DNA from: Cryomorphaceae bacterium
GTDB lineage: Bacteria > Bacteroidota > Bacteroidia > Flavobacteriales > ECT2AJA-044
Reading direction: 5' to 3'
DNA length: 64,000 nucleotides
Assembly (NCBI GenBank): GCA_017798125.1
Contig: CP059070.1
Coordinates: forward strand, 620,001-684,000
In this document: positions 17,494 to 25,962 of the stretch, one piece after another
Layout: each line of letters begins with the position of its first letter
Position numbering within the stretch: position 1 is the first letter of the stretch
Notes under the pieces: model-generated
The model's database searches: none
What the model was told of the DNA's origin: nothing
What the model saw: only the letters and a program-made list of their open reading frames with translations
Translations under genes and position numbers: made by a program

Positions 17494-19026
17494 ATGCAGC
17501 AAGAGGATCAACTGAAAGCGATTGTTTCGCACGCCAAAGAGTACGGATTTGTATTCCCCAGTAGTGAGGTTTATGACGGTCTGAGTGCCGTATACGATTA
17601 CGGCCCCTACGGCGCGGAACTCAAGAACAACATCAAGCAGTACTGGTGGAAGTCCATGACCCAGATGCACGAAAACATCGTGGGGATTGACACCGCCATT
17701 TTTATGCACCCAACCGTGTGGAAGGCCTCCGGTCACGTCGATGCCTTTAACGATCCCATGATCGACAACAAGGACTCGAAAAAGCGCTACCGCGCCGATG
17801 TCCTGATCGAAGACTACTGCGCCAAATTGGAAAACAAAGCTGAGAAGGAAATCACCAAAGCCCGCAAGCGCTTTGGGGATAGCTTTGACGAGGAGCAGTT
17901 TGTTTCGACCAATCCTCGCGTTCTGAAGTACCGCCAGCAGCAAGAAGAGATTATCCAGCGCATGGCCCGCTCACTCGATGCGGAAGACCTCGCGGATGTG
18001 AAGGCCTTGATCGAGGAATTGGGGATTGCTGATCCGGTATCCGGATCGAAGAATTGGACGGATGTTCGCCAGTTCAACCTCATGTTCGGAACGGAGATGG
18101 GTTCTACAGCCGATGGATCCAGCAAGGTGTACTTGCGTCCGGAGACTGCACAGGGAATTTTTGTGAATTTCTTGAACGTGCAGAAAAGTGCGCGGATGAA
18201 AATTCCATTTGGAATTGCGCAGATTGGTAAAGCCTTCCGAAACGAAATCATCGCCCGTCAATTCATCTTCCGCATGCGGGAGTTTGAGCAGATGGAGCTG
18301 CAGTTCTTCGTTCGTCCGGGGGAAGAAATGAAGTGGTACGCGTACTGGAAAGAGGCGCGCATGAAGTGGCACCACAACTTGGGCATTGAGCCCGAGCGCT
18401 ACCGTTTCCACGATCACGAGAAATTGGCGCACTACGCCAACGCCGCAGCCGATATTGAATTCCGATTCCCAATGGGCTTCAAAGAGCTCGAAGGAATCCA
18501 CAGCCGTACGGACTTTGACCTCAAGAGCCACGAGGAGCACAGCGGCCGCAAGCTGCAGTACTTCGACCCTGAATTGGGCGAGAGCTATGTGCCGTATGTT
18601 GTGGAGACTTCCATTGGACTAGACCGTATGTTCTTGGCCGTCTTGAGTCATTCGTTGAACGAAGAGACTTTGGAGGACGGATCTACCCGTACGGTGATGA
18701 ATATTCCTCCGGTTTTGGCTCCAGTGAAGGTGGCGGTGTTGCCTCTGGTCAAGAAAGACGGACTTCCGGAGAAGGCTCGTGAGATTATGGACCGCTTGAA
18801 GATGGAGTTCAATTGTCAGTACGATGAGAAGGACGCCATTGGTAAGCGCTACCGCCGTCAAGACGCCATTGGTACGCCGTACTGCGTGACCATCGACCAC
18901 GACTCATTAGAAGACAATCAAGTGACCATTCGCGAGCGCGACAGCATGAAGCAAGAGCGCGTTCCGGTCGAGCAGGTGGTGAGCACTCTGCGCGAGCAAT
19001 TGAACTGGTCTAAAGTATTGGGATAA
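17494..19026 (+). CDS. glyS: Glycyl-tRNA synthetase (eukaryotic/archaeal-type, homodimeric)
   Basis: 510-residue class II synthetase charging tRNA-Gly. Motif 2 is seen as FRNEIIARQFIFRMREFEQ and motif 3 near SIGLDRMFLAV; the C-terminal ~110 residues (PPVLAPVKVAVLPLVKK onward) form the anticodon-binding domain shared with ProRS/HisRS. This alpha2 type replaces the alpha2-beta2 GlyQS enzyme in Bacteroidota. Convergent with the processing protease, only 3 bases separating the two stops. Confidence 0.96.
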   Translation: MQQEDQLKAIVSHAKEYGFVFPSSEVYDGLSAVYDYGPYGAELKNNIKQYWWKSMTQMHENIVGIDTAIFMHPTVWKASGHVDAFNDPMIDNKDSKKRYRADVLIEDYCAKLENKAEKEITKARKRFGDSFDEEQFVSTNPRVLKYRQQQEEIIQRMARSLDAEDLADVKALIEELGIADPVSGSKNWTDVRQFNLMFGTEMGSTADGSSKVYLRPETAQGIFVNFLNVQKSARMKIPFGIAQIGKAFRNEIIARQFIFRMREFEQMELQFFVRPGEEMKWYAYWKEARMKWHHNLGIEPERYRFHDHEKLAHYANAAADIEFRFPMGFKELEGIHSRTDFDLKSHEEHSGRKLQYFDPELGESYVPYVVETSIGLDRMFLAVLSHSLNEETLEDGSTRTVMNIPPVLAPVKVAVLPLVKKDGLPEKAREIMDRLKMEFNCQYDEKDAIGKRYRRQDAIGTPYCVTIDHDSLEDNQVTIRERDSMKQERVPVEQVVSTLREQLNWSKVLG

Positions 19027-19029
19027 GTC

Positions 19030-20625
19030 TTATTGGCCCAAAGCTTCGAGGGCCGTCTGCATTCCGAGATCCGCTTGGTGAATGACCGGGTAAAAGGCCG
19101 AGGAGCCCCAAACCTGGCGACCGATCATGGCCTTGATGCGCGTGCGCACCAGGAGCTCCGAGCGATCATTGCGTCCCCATTCCACTTCTGCACCCCCTTC
19201 ACGAGCTTGGTCAAGGTATGCCTCGAAGACTTCTTCGGGCAATTCGAAATCGCGCGCAAAGTCGTTGGCTGATCCGTAGGTCGCGTTCAAGGTCTCGCGG
19301 TGAGTGTCGGCGTATTGGAAGCTGAATTTGCGGAGGTCTCCGTAGCTCAGCACTTCGTAGAACCAACGCGTGCGCCCCGCTGAATCAATGGGTGTAATGT
19401 GATCGGGTAAGATTCCTCCTCCCCCGTAGACGGTATCTCCGGCCGGTGTGGTGAAGACGAGTTCTTCCTCCACGGTGCTGGTGCTGTCTTCCCCGTAGGC
19501 TTCGTCGAATTCATACGAGTCCATATAATAGGCCTCGCGGTCGTCTGTGTAGGGCCGCTGAATGCATCGCCCCGTAGGGGTATAATAACGGGCAACCGTC
19601 AGGCGCAAGGCGGAACCGTCACTGAGTTCCCACTGCTCTTGGACCAGTCCTTTTCCGAAGCTGCGGCGACCCACGATTTCAGCGCGGTCGTTGTCCTGCA
19701 GGGCGCCGGCGATGATCTCACTGGCCGATGCACTTCCTTCGTCAATCATGACCACGAGGGGCATGTCTTCGAGTTCGCCTTTTTCGGATGCGTAGTAGTA
19801 TTTGCGTTCGCGGGAGCGGCCTTCGGTAAAGACCACGAGCTCGCCATCGGCTAAGAATTCGTCGGCAATTTTGTCTGCGATGTGAAGGTAGCCGCCGGGG
19901 TTTCCGCGCAGATCAAAGATGAGTTGCTCCATCCCTTGGTCCAGAAGTTCTTGACGGGCTAGAGCAAATTCGCGGTAGCTGGTTTCGGCAAATCGGCTTA
20001 GCTTGATGTAGCCCACGCTGTCGTTGACCATGTAGGCGACGTCGATGCTAACGAGGGGAATATCGTCCCGCTCGATGGTGAAGTCTAAGAGGTCGGAATT
20101 GCCGTTGCGGAAGATCTGAACGTCTACCGTAGAACCTTTTTTACCGCGGAGTTTGGCGATCACATCTCGGTTTTGCATGCCGATGCCCGCCACGGTGTCT
20201 CCGTTCACCGTCACAATGCGGTCCCCCGCTTCAATACCGAGTTGCTCGGATGGCCCGCCGGAAATGGGTGAGACCACCACGATGGTATCCCTTTGGAGTT
20301 CGAATTCCACACCGATGCCTTGGAAGTTCCCCTGCATGCTCTCCTCTACGGCTGCAAATTCCGATTTGTGGATGTAGGTGCTGTGGGGATCCAGTTGGCC
20401 TAGAATGTCTTCAATGGTCTTGTCGAGTAGGGAATCCGTATCGATCTCATCCACGTAATCGCGGTTGATGTAGTCGATCAGTTGGTTGATCTTTTGGTGC
20501 TGCCGATCCGGCGCCATGAGCACGTATGCGTTCTGCCCATAATCCAACTTCATCCCAATATAAATACCGAGCACCAGCGCAAATGCCAATGCCGTGGGAG
20601 CCCAAATCTGCCAACGCGTTCTCAT
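19030..20625 (-). CDS. Carboxy-terminal processing protease, S41 family
   Basis: 531 residues. A single N-terminal membrane segment (WAPTALAFALVLGIYIG) anchors it with the rest in the periplasm. PDZ domain at about 85-165 (GIGVEFELQRD onward, GDRIVTVNGD), then the S41 protease domain with the Ser-Lys dyad: Ser in DEGSASASE and Lys in RSFGKGLVQ. The conserved YYTPTGRCIQRP follows. Tail-specific proteases trim or degrade periplasmic proteins. Start at 20625 is preferred to 20655 because it gives a normal positively charged anchor start (MRTRWQIW). Confidence 0.92.
   Translation of the reverse strand: MRTRWQIWAPTALAFALVLGIYIGMKLDYGQNAYVLMAPDRQHQKINQLIDYINRDYVDEIDTDSLLDKTIEDILGQLDPHSTYIHKSEFAAVEESMQGNFQGIGVEFELQRDTIVVVSPISGGPSEQLGIEAGDRIVTVNGDTVAGIGMQNRDVIAKLRGKKGSTVDVQIFRNGNSDLLDFTIERDDIPLVSIDVAYMVNDSVGYIKLSRFAETSYREFALARQELLDQGMEQLIFDLRGNPGGYLHIADKIADEFLADGELVVFTEGRSRERKYYYASEKGELEDMPLVVMIDEGSASASEIIAGALQDNDRAEIVGRRSFGKGLVQEQWELSDGSALRLTVARYYTPTGRCIQRPYTDDREAYYMDSYEFDEAYGEDSTSTVEEELVFTTPAGDTVYGGGGILPDHITPIDSAGRTRWFYEVLSYGDLRKFSFQYADTHRETLNATYGSANDFARDFELPEEVFEAYLDQAREGGAEVEWGRNDRSELLVRTRIKAMIGRQVWGSSAFYPVIHQADLGMQTALEALGQ
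19566..19581 (-). repeat. Weak hairpin-family match ACCCC-TAC-GGGGC-GAT
   Basis: Four paired bases plus an outer A/C mismatch, followed by GATGC. It encodes the conserved TPTGR of the S41 protease, so this copy may be coincidental. Confidence 0.25.
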
Positions 20626-20696
20626 AAAATACTGCTCAAGGAGGCTAATGTACAAAGGTGTATTAAAAACGCAGAAAAGCCCTCGGTTGTTTTCTT

Positions 20697-20712
20697 GGCC
20701 CTACGGGCCGAT
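20697..20712 (+). repeat. Dispersed mini-hairpin between ctp and DUF2490 genes
   Basis: GGCCC-TAC-GGGCC-GAT, perfect stem, followed by GGG. It lies in the 100-base gap between two minus-strand genes and is identical, including the two preceding T bases, to the copy inside the subtilase gene. Confidence 0.65.
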
Positions 20713-20725
20713 GGGATTCTTTTCC

Positions 20726-21433
20726 CTAGAAGTTGATGTACTTGGCCGGGATGTGCTGGAAGTTGGTGCCCAGGTTGAAGATGGCCTGTAGAAAAGGCAT
20801 GCCTTGATAAGAGGTTAATTCACCATTGTAGGTTGCTCCGACGAAGTAGGTGAAGTTCAAGGTGTGCTTGGCGTCCACAATGTAGGTCAGGCCAACACCT
20901 GCCCGGGCAAATTGAATACCGGTATAGTCTTCGGACCATCGATAGAAGATCCCGGCTGCCGCGTTGGGAATAAGGGATTCGTTGATCTTGTGGTTGTAAA
21001 AAGCCACATAGCGCAATCCGTGTTGCACCTCATTGGGATTGATGTCCGCCTGGTAAAGGACCTGGTGAGAAATCTGAATGAGTTCAGCACTCTTGGGATA
21101 CATCTTATAGAGTGCTCCAAATCCCGGTCTGAACTCATTAAACTCCGGTTTTACGGCATAGCGCACGGGTAGTGTGAATTCCCAGTTCTTTGAAGCCAAA
21201 TAAGATCCCATCCCTTCCACAAACCACTGATCCAAGGCTCTTAGATCATCCTTCAATCGGAACTGTAGCTCACCGGTCGTCTTCCATCGTTCTTGCCCCC
21301 AACTGATCTTGTTGCCCACAAAGAGCATATTATCCCAACGGTCCTCTTGGGCTTGGGCACCTTTGGAGAATAGAATAATGGCGCACATCAGGGCAATGCG
21401 GCGTATACTTCTATGTATGATGGAAACAGACAT
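20726..21433 (-). CDS. DUF2490 family outer-membrane protein
   Basis: 235 residues. Signal peptide (IALMCAIILFSKGAQAQ), then a series of amphipathic beta strands alternating aromatic and polar residues, ending in the aromatic residue F (HIPAKYINF), as expected for an outer-membrane beta-barrel. DUF2490 proteins are common in Bacteroidota with no assigned function. An alternative start at the internal ATG (residue 16) would also give a normal signal peptide. Confidence 0.82.
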   Translation of the reverse strand: MSVSIIHRSIRRIALMCAIILFSKGAQAQEDRWDNMLFVGNKISWGQERWKTTGELQFRLKDDLRALDQWFVEGMGSYLASKNWEFTLPVRYAVKPEFNEFRPGFGALYKMYPKSAELIQISHQVLYQADINPNEVQHGLRYVAFYNHKINESLIPNAAAGIFYRWSEDYTGIQFARAGVGLTYIVDAKHTLNFTYFVGATYNGELTSYQGMPFLQAIFNLGTNFQHIPAKYINF

Positions 21434-21496
21434 TCGTCTGTAAGTTAAGTCATTCTGAGGAGGGGGCTAGAAGGAAAGAATTCGAGTCCTAGAGGA

Positions 21497-21630
21497 GCAG
21501 GAAGTTCGCCGCCTTCGCGGCGAGGATTCCAATGGGGAGGGGGTTACAAGTGCAGAAGCAAAGCCATTCTTCGAATGGAATTCGCATTCTTATGGCACTT
21601 GGAAGCGAGCTTCCAGTGCCGTCAGAATGC
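21497..21630. other. Cluster of three stem-loops beside tRNA-Leu
   Basis: In a 238-base gap without genes: (a) CGCCGC-CTTC-GCGGCG at about 21507-21522 inside an outer GGAA/TTCC pair; (b) CCATTC-TTC-GAATGG at 21564-21578; (c) a long stem at 21584-21630 whose arms pair 7+6+6 bp, with one symmetrical internal loop and one bulged T, closed by a GA loop. They precede the DUF2490 gene on the minus strand and could be its 5' leader, a small RNA, or decayed repeats. Confidence 0.5.
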
Positions 21631-21656
21631 AAAAAACCCCGCTCGATGAGCGGGGC
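21631..21656 (-). terminator. Rho-independent terminator after tRNA-Leu
   Basis: Arms CCCCGCTC (21637-21644) and GAGCGGGG (21648-21655) with loop GAT; on the minus strand the stem is followed by TTTTTT, 16 bases past the tRNA 3' end. Confidence 0.85.
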
Positions 21657-21671
21657 TTTGCTTCTTTCTTG

Positions 21672-21755
21672 TACCCGGGGCGGGAATCGAACCCGCACTC
21701 TGTTGCCAGAACTGGATTTTGAATCCAGCGCGTCTACCAATTCCGCCACCCGGGC
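21672..21755 (-). tRNA. tRNA-Leu(CAA)
   Basis: 84 bases on the minus strand. Acceptor arm GCCCGGG pairs with CCCGGGT (one G-U), discriminator A; the D-arm contains GGTAGACGC, the anticodon loop TTCAAAA in stem CTGGA/TCCAG gives anticodon CAA, a long variable arm (class II) follows, and the T-arm GCGGG-TTCGATT-CCCGC is intact. CCA is not encoded. Reads UUG codons. Confidence 0.96.
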
Positions 21756-21862
21756 AAATTGGGAAGGCAAAAGTACCACCAATTATGAAATACGCAAAGA
21801 GAGGGCGGTAAATTTTTACCTAATCGCCTGAGAAATATGGTTTAAGGTTTGAAATAGTTTCT

Positions 21863-21870
21863 TAAATTTG
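21863..21870 (+). promoter_or_regulatory. Candidate -7 element of the prs-rplY-pth operon
   Basis: TAAATTTG, an exact TAnnTTTG match 53 bases before the prs start. A TTG at 21849-21851 is too close to serve as -33. Confidence 0.45.
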
Positions 21871-21923
21871 CAGCCCTTTAAGGGAGTTGGCGCCTATTAC
21901 CTAACCAAAAGTACCGCACCATC

Positions 21924-22856
21924 ATGGCTTCGAAAGTGAAGATTTTCTCTGGTAATGCTTCTAAAGTTTTAGGGGAAAGAATTGCGGACGAGTACGGTGT
22001 AGAACTGGGTAATATCGTCACCTCGGAATTCAGCGACGGCGAGTTCCAGCCAAGTTTTGAAGAGACGGTTCGTGGAGATAAAGTGTTCCTAGTGAACAGC
22101 ACCAATCCACCTACCGAAAACTTGATGGAGTTGTTGCTGATGATCGACGCCGCAAAGCGTGCTTCTGCCAAGCAGATTATCGCGGTGATGCCTTACTTCG
22201 GTTGGGCGCGGCAAGATCGCAAGGATAAGCCTCGTGTACCCATCGGTGCCAAAATGGTGGCCAACTTGTTGACCGCCGCGGGAGCTACCCGCATTGTGAC
22301 CATGGACCTGCACGCGGATCAAATCCAAGGGTTCTTTGAAGTACCAGTAGATCACCTCTTCGCGTCGGCTATTTTCTTGCCGTACTTGGAGAGTTTGAAA
22401 TTGGATAACCTCACGATCGCCTCCCCTGATATGGGTGGGTCGAAGCGAGCAAACTCCTACGCCAAATACCTCAACGCTGAGGTGGTGATTTGCTATAAAC
22501 AACGTCTGAAGGCCAATGTCATCGAAAAGATGACGGTCATTGGAGATGTGACGGATCGCGACATTGTTTTGGTGGATGACATTATTGACACCGCCGGAAC
22601 ACTGACCAAAGCGGCCGATTTGATGATGGAGCAAGGAGCACGCAGCGTGCGCGCAGTTTGTACCCATCCAGTGCTCTCAGGCAGTGCCTACGAGCGCATT
22701 GAGAATTCGGCTTTGGAAGAGTTGATCGTCACTGATACCATCCCGTTGCGTCAGCAATCGGCAAAGATCCGCGTGGTGAGTGTGGCGCCGCTCTTTGCTA
22801 ATGTGTTCAAACGGGTCAGCAAGCATAAGTCAATTAGTTCGCACTTTATCGTATAA
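21924..22856 (+). CDS. prs: Ribose-phosphate pyrophosphokinase
   Basis: 310-residue PRPP synthase: transfers pyrophosphate from ATP to ribose 5-phosphate for nucleotide, His and Trp synthesis. The PRPP-binding loop DDIIDTAGTLTKAA and the DLHADQIQGFF motif (catalytic His and Mg region) are intact, and length fits the class I homohexamer. First gene of prs-rplY-pth; rplY begins 21 bases later. Confidence 0.97.
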   Translation: MASKVKIFSGNASKVLGERIADEYGVELGNIVTSEFSDGEFQPSFEETVRGDKVFLVNSTNPPTENLMELLLMIDAAKRASAKQIIAVMPYFGWARQDRKDKPRVPIGAKMVANLLTAAGATRIVTMDLHADQIQGFFEVPVDHLFASAIFLPYLESLKLDNLTIASPDMGGSKRANSYAKYLNAEVVICYKQRLKANVIEKMTVIGDVTDRDIVLVDDIIDTAGTLTKAADLMMEQGARSVRAVCTHPVLSGSAYERIENSALEELIVTDTIPLRQQSAKIRVVSVAPLFANVFKRVSKHKSISSHFIV

Positions 22857-22877
22857 GCACTCAAAAAGAAAAGCGAA

Positions 22878-23516
22878 ATGGAAGTAGTATCGATCAGCGG
22901 AAAACTACGTGAGGTAGTTGGAAAGAAAGACGCCAAAGGATTGCGTCGTGAAGAGTTGGTTCCTTGCGTCGTTTATGGAGGAGAGGAAAACATCCACTTC
23001 TACACCAATACCCGCAGCTTTAAAGACCTCATCTTTACAGCAGACGCTCACTTGGTTGAGCTCGATATCGACGGAAAAAAAGTTCAAGCGGTTTTGAAGG
23101 CCACTCAGTACCACCCGGTAACTGATGAGTTGATGCACGCAGACTTCATGCAAGTCTTTGATGACAAAGAGGTCATCATGCAGATTCCTGTACACTTGCA
23201 AGGTAGCGCCCTTGGGGTACGTAACGGGGGTAAATTGCGTCATGCACAGCGCCGTTTGCAAGTGAAGGCTTTGCCTAAAGATCTTCCAAGCGCCATCGAA
23301 ATCGACATTACCAACATGCGTATTGGCCACACCAAAACGGTTGCTGATATTCAAGAAGGTAAGCCTTTCGAAATTCTCAATGCATCACGCTCTGTAGTCG
23401 TAGCTGTCTTGACTGCTCGTAACGCAGTCGATGATGACGAAGAAGACGAAGACGAAGAAGGCGAAGGTGGTGAAGGCGAAGCAGCCGAAGCTCCTGCCGC
23501 TGAAGCAGCTGAATAA
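22878..23516 (+). CDS. rplY: 50S ribosomal protein L25/general stress protein Ctc
   Basis: 212 residues: an N-terminal 5S rRNA-binding L25 domain (about 1-90), the C-terminal TL5/Ctc beta domain (about 95-180) and an acidic Glu/Asp/Ala tail (DDDEEDEDEEGEG then AEAPAAEAAE). The tail is typical of Bacteroidota Ctc proteins. Between prs and pth; the pth GTG starts 2 bases after the stop. Confidence 0.95.
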   Translation: MEVVSISGKLREVVGKKDAKGLRREELVPCVVYGGEENIHFYTNTRSFKDLIFTADAHLVELDIDGKKVQAVLKATQYHPVTDELMHADFMQVFDDKEVIMQIPVHLQGSALGVRNGGKLRHAQRRLQVKALPKDLPSAIEIDITNMRIGHTKTVADIQEGKPFEILNASRSVVVAVLTARNAVDDDEEDEDEEGEGGEGEAAEAPAAEAAE

Positions 23517-23518
23517 GC

Positions 23519-24085
23519 GTGAAGAAGAGTCTCATTGTAGGCCTAGGAAATATTGGGGCGGAGTACGCGAATACCCGTCACAACATTGGATTTCAAATAC
23601 TGGATGCACTCGCAGAGTCATCCAGTATTTCTTTTTCTGCCGACCGCTATGGGGATCGGGCCGAGTTCAAATGGAAGGGGCGTCCCTTCGTGCTCATCAA
23701 GCCGAATACCTATATGAACCTCAGCGGTAAGGCGGTCAACTACTGGATGCAAAAGGAGAAAGTGCCGGCGAACCAGATCTTGGTGGTCACGGACGATTTA
23801 GCCCTGCCTTTTGGTAAGCTTCGCCTCAAGGGGAAAGGAAGCGATGGAGGTCACAACGGGCTCAAGAACATCCAACAATTGCTGGGACACCCGAACTACG
23901 CGCGTCTGCGCTTCGGCGTGGGGAATGACTTCGCCAAAGGCCGTCAAGTAGACTATGTCTTGGGGGAATGGGGCGCAGAAGAGCAGCCCGAACTGGGCGC
24001 GCGCATCGACTTGGCAATCGACATGATTAAGTCCTTTGGAACGGCTGGGCTCCAGCGTACCATGAACGATTTCAATAACCGATAA
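23519..24085 (+). CDS. pth: Peptidyl-tRNA hydrolase
   Basis: 188 residues; releases peptides from prematurely dissociated peptidyl-tRNA. Starts with GTG. Motifs GLGNIGAEYANTRHNIGF (with the catalytic His and substrate Asn), KPNTYMNLSG and GGHNGLKNI are all present. The rplY-pth pairing is common in bacteria. Convergent with glmS, separated by 27 bases that hold a dispersed hairpin. Confidence 0.97.
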   Translation: MKKSLIVGLGNIGAEYANTRHNIGFQILDALAESSSISFSADRYGDRAEFKWKGRPFVLIKPNTYMNLSGKAVNYWMQKEKVPANQILVVTDDLALPFGKLRLKGKGSDGGHNGLKNIQQLLGHPNYARLRFGVGNDFAKGRQVDYVLGEWGAEEQPELGARIDLAIDMIKSFGTAGLQRTMNDFNNR

Positions 24086-24091
24086 GGGGGC

Positions 24092-24107
24092 ATCGTGCCG
24101 TAGGCAC
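24092..24107 (-). repeat. Dispersed mini-hairpin at the pth/glmS convergent junction
   Basis: On the minus strand GTGCC-TAC-GGCAC-GAT followed by GCC; perfect stem. The only structure in the 27-base gap between two converging genes, so it may mark or protect mRNA ends; no T-run follows on either strand. Confidence 0.65.
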
Positions 24108-24112
24108 TGCTC

Positions 24113-25957
24113 TTATTCTACCGTAACCGACTTGGCTAGGTTCCGCGGCTGATCCACATTGGTTCCGCGCATCACGGCTATGTGGTAGGACAGCAGCTGC
24201 AAAGGCACCGTGGCTAAAAGCGGAGTGAAGGCCTCTTCCGTGTCCGGAATGACAATCACGTCCTCGCTCAGCTCTTCCACCTGACCGTCCTTCTGGTTTA
24301 CAATGGCCAGAATGCGGCCGGAGCGCGCGTGTACTTCCTGCATGTTGCTCAGTACCTTTTCGTAATGTCCGCGGCGCGGAGCAATAAAAACCACCGGCAT
24401 GTCGCGGTCGATCAAGGCAATGGGTCCGTGCTTCATCTCTGCGGCCGGATATCCTTCGGCGTGGATGTAGCTAATCTCTTTAAGCTTCAGCGCTCCTTCC
24501 AAGGCCACGGGGAAGTTGTATCCTCGGCCCAGGTACAAGGCGTTGTTGGCGTCTTTGTATTGCGCCGCGATGTGCTGAATGTGCGCGTCCTCCTTCAAGA
24601 GCTCTTCGATGTAATCGGGCACTCGGTCAAGCTCCCAAACCAGCTCGCGGTAGCGGCTTTCAGAGAGCACTCCTCGGCGACGGCCCAATTCCATGGCAAT
24701 CAAAGTCAATACGGTCACTTGAGCCGTAAAGGCCTTGGTCGAAGCCACTCCGATCTCGGGTCCGGCATGGGTGTAGGCTCCTGCATCGGTCTCCCGAGCG
24801 ATGGAACTTCCCACCACGTTGCACACCCCAAAAATAGTGGCCCCTCGGCTCTTGGCTAATCGAATGGCCGCCAAGGTATCGGCCGTTTCACCAGACTGTG
24901 ATATGGCAATTACCACATCGTTTTCGTTGATGACCGGGTTGCGGTAGCGGAACTCACTCGCGTACTCTACTTCGACCGGCATACGCGCCAAATCTTCGAA
25001 GAGGTACTCGGCCACCAGTCCGGCGTGCCAGCTGGTTCCACAACCTATGATGATGATGCGGTGGGCGTTCAAGAACTTGCTCTCATACTCCCGAATACCG
25101 CTCATGTTGATGATGCCTTCTTCCGGCAGTAGGCGTCCTCTCAAGGTATCGCGCACACTGCGTGGCTGCTCGTAAATCTCCTTGAGCATGAAGTGGTCAA
25201 AACCACCCTTCTCAATCATCTCCAAGCTGAGCTGAAGCTCTTGCACGTACGGCGTGATGGACTCGCTGGAATGAATCTTCGAGATCTTCATTTCCTGACC
25301 AACCTGAAGCACGGCCATTTCATCTTCCTCCAAGTAAACCGCGTTGTTCGTGAACTCCAAAAATGGCGTGGCATCTGAGGCGATGAAGTATTCCTCCTCC
25401 CCGACACCAATGACCAAGGGACTTCCCTTGCGCGCGCAGATGACCGTATCTTGGTTGTTCTTGGACATGACCACAATGGCATAGGCTCCAATCACCTGCT
25501 GAAGTGCTGTTCGCACCGCTTCTTCAAAGCTTACGCCTGCGGCGCGATAGGCATCGTCAATCAAGTTGACCAATACCTCTGTATCCGTTTCACTCTTAAA
25601 GCTGTATCCCCGCTTTTGGAGCTCCGCTTTAAGCGTGTCAAAATTCTCAATGATTCCGTTGTGGACCAAGACCATCTCTTCGTTCTCGCTGTAATGCGGA
25701 TGCGAGTTGTGGTCCGATGGCGCTCCGTGCGTTGCCCAACGGGTATGGCCAATGGCCATGGTACTGGTGGTGTCGTGGTCGCCTACTTCGGCTTCCAAGT
25801 CACTGACCTTTCCTTTCTTTTTAAAGAGATTGAAGTCGGCGTTTTGCAACAAAGCAACGCCGGCGCTGTCGTATCCTCGATACTCCAATCGCTTGAGTCC
25901 GTTGATGACGATGGGATAGGCCTCTCTATGACCCAAATACCCGACAATACCACACAT
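24113..25957 (-). CDS. glmS: Glutamine--fructose-6-phosphate aminotransferase (isomerizing)
   Basis: 614 residues, cytoplasmic; makes glucosamine 6-phosphate, the first step to UDP-GlcNAc. N-terminal glutaminase domain with catalytic Cys2 (MCGIVGYLG) and GHTRWATHG; two SIS sugar-isomerase domains follow (GCGTSWHAG, SQSGETADT, and the C-terminal AKSVTVE). Only 5 bases separate it from the DUF4270 gene, so no glmS ribozyme leader is present. Bases 25533-25548 match the dispersed hairpin (residues YRAAGV). Confidence 0.97.
   Translation of the reverse strand: MCGIVGYLGHREAYPIVINGLKRLEYRGYDSAGVALLQNADFNLFKKKGKVSDLEAEVGDHDTTSTMAIGHTRWATHGAPSDHNSHPHYSENEEMVLVHNGIIENFDTLKAELQKRGYSFKSETDTEVLVNLIDDAYRAAGVSFEEAVRTALQQVIGAYAIVVMSKNNQDTVICARKGSPLVIGVGEEEYFIASDATPFLEFTNNAVYLEEDEMAVLQVGQEMKISKIHSSESITPYVQELQLSLEMIEKGGFDHFMLKEIYEQPRSVRDTLRGRLLPEEGIINMSGIREYESKFLNAHRIIIIGCGTSWHAGLVAEYLFEDLARMPVEVEYASEFRYRNPVINENDVVIAISQSGETADTLAAIRLAKSRGATIFGVCNVVGSSIARETDAGAYTHAGPEIGVASTKAFTAQVTVLTLIAMELGRRRGVLSESRYRELVWELDRVPDYIEELLKEDAHIQHIAAQYKDANNALYLGRGYNFPVALEGALKLKEISYIHAEGYPAAEMKHGPIALIDRDMPVVFIAPRRGHYEKVLSNMQEVHARSGRILAIVNQKDGQVEELSEDVIVIPDTEEAFTPLLATVPLQLLSYHIAVMRGTNVDQPRNLAKSVTVE
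25533..25548 (+). repeat. Hairpin-family copy with 4-bp stem, (A)CGCC-TGC-GGCG(C)-GAT
   Basis: Outer pair is A/C, the four inner pairs are intact and GATA follows. Antisense within glmS, read as YRAAGV, similar to YRAVGT encoded by the gldH copy. Confidence 0.4.
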
Positions 25958-25962
25958 AGGTG

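Noticed and set aside
20482-20736. Plus-strand open frame across the ctp 5' end
   Set aside because: It is the shadow of the ctp gene plus the intergenic hairpin; no start context or family resemblance.
25958-25962. glmS ribozyme or riboswitch upstream of glmS
   Set aside because: Only 5 bases separate glmS from the preceding gene, leaving no room for one.
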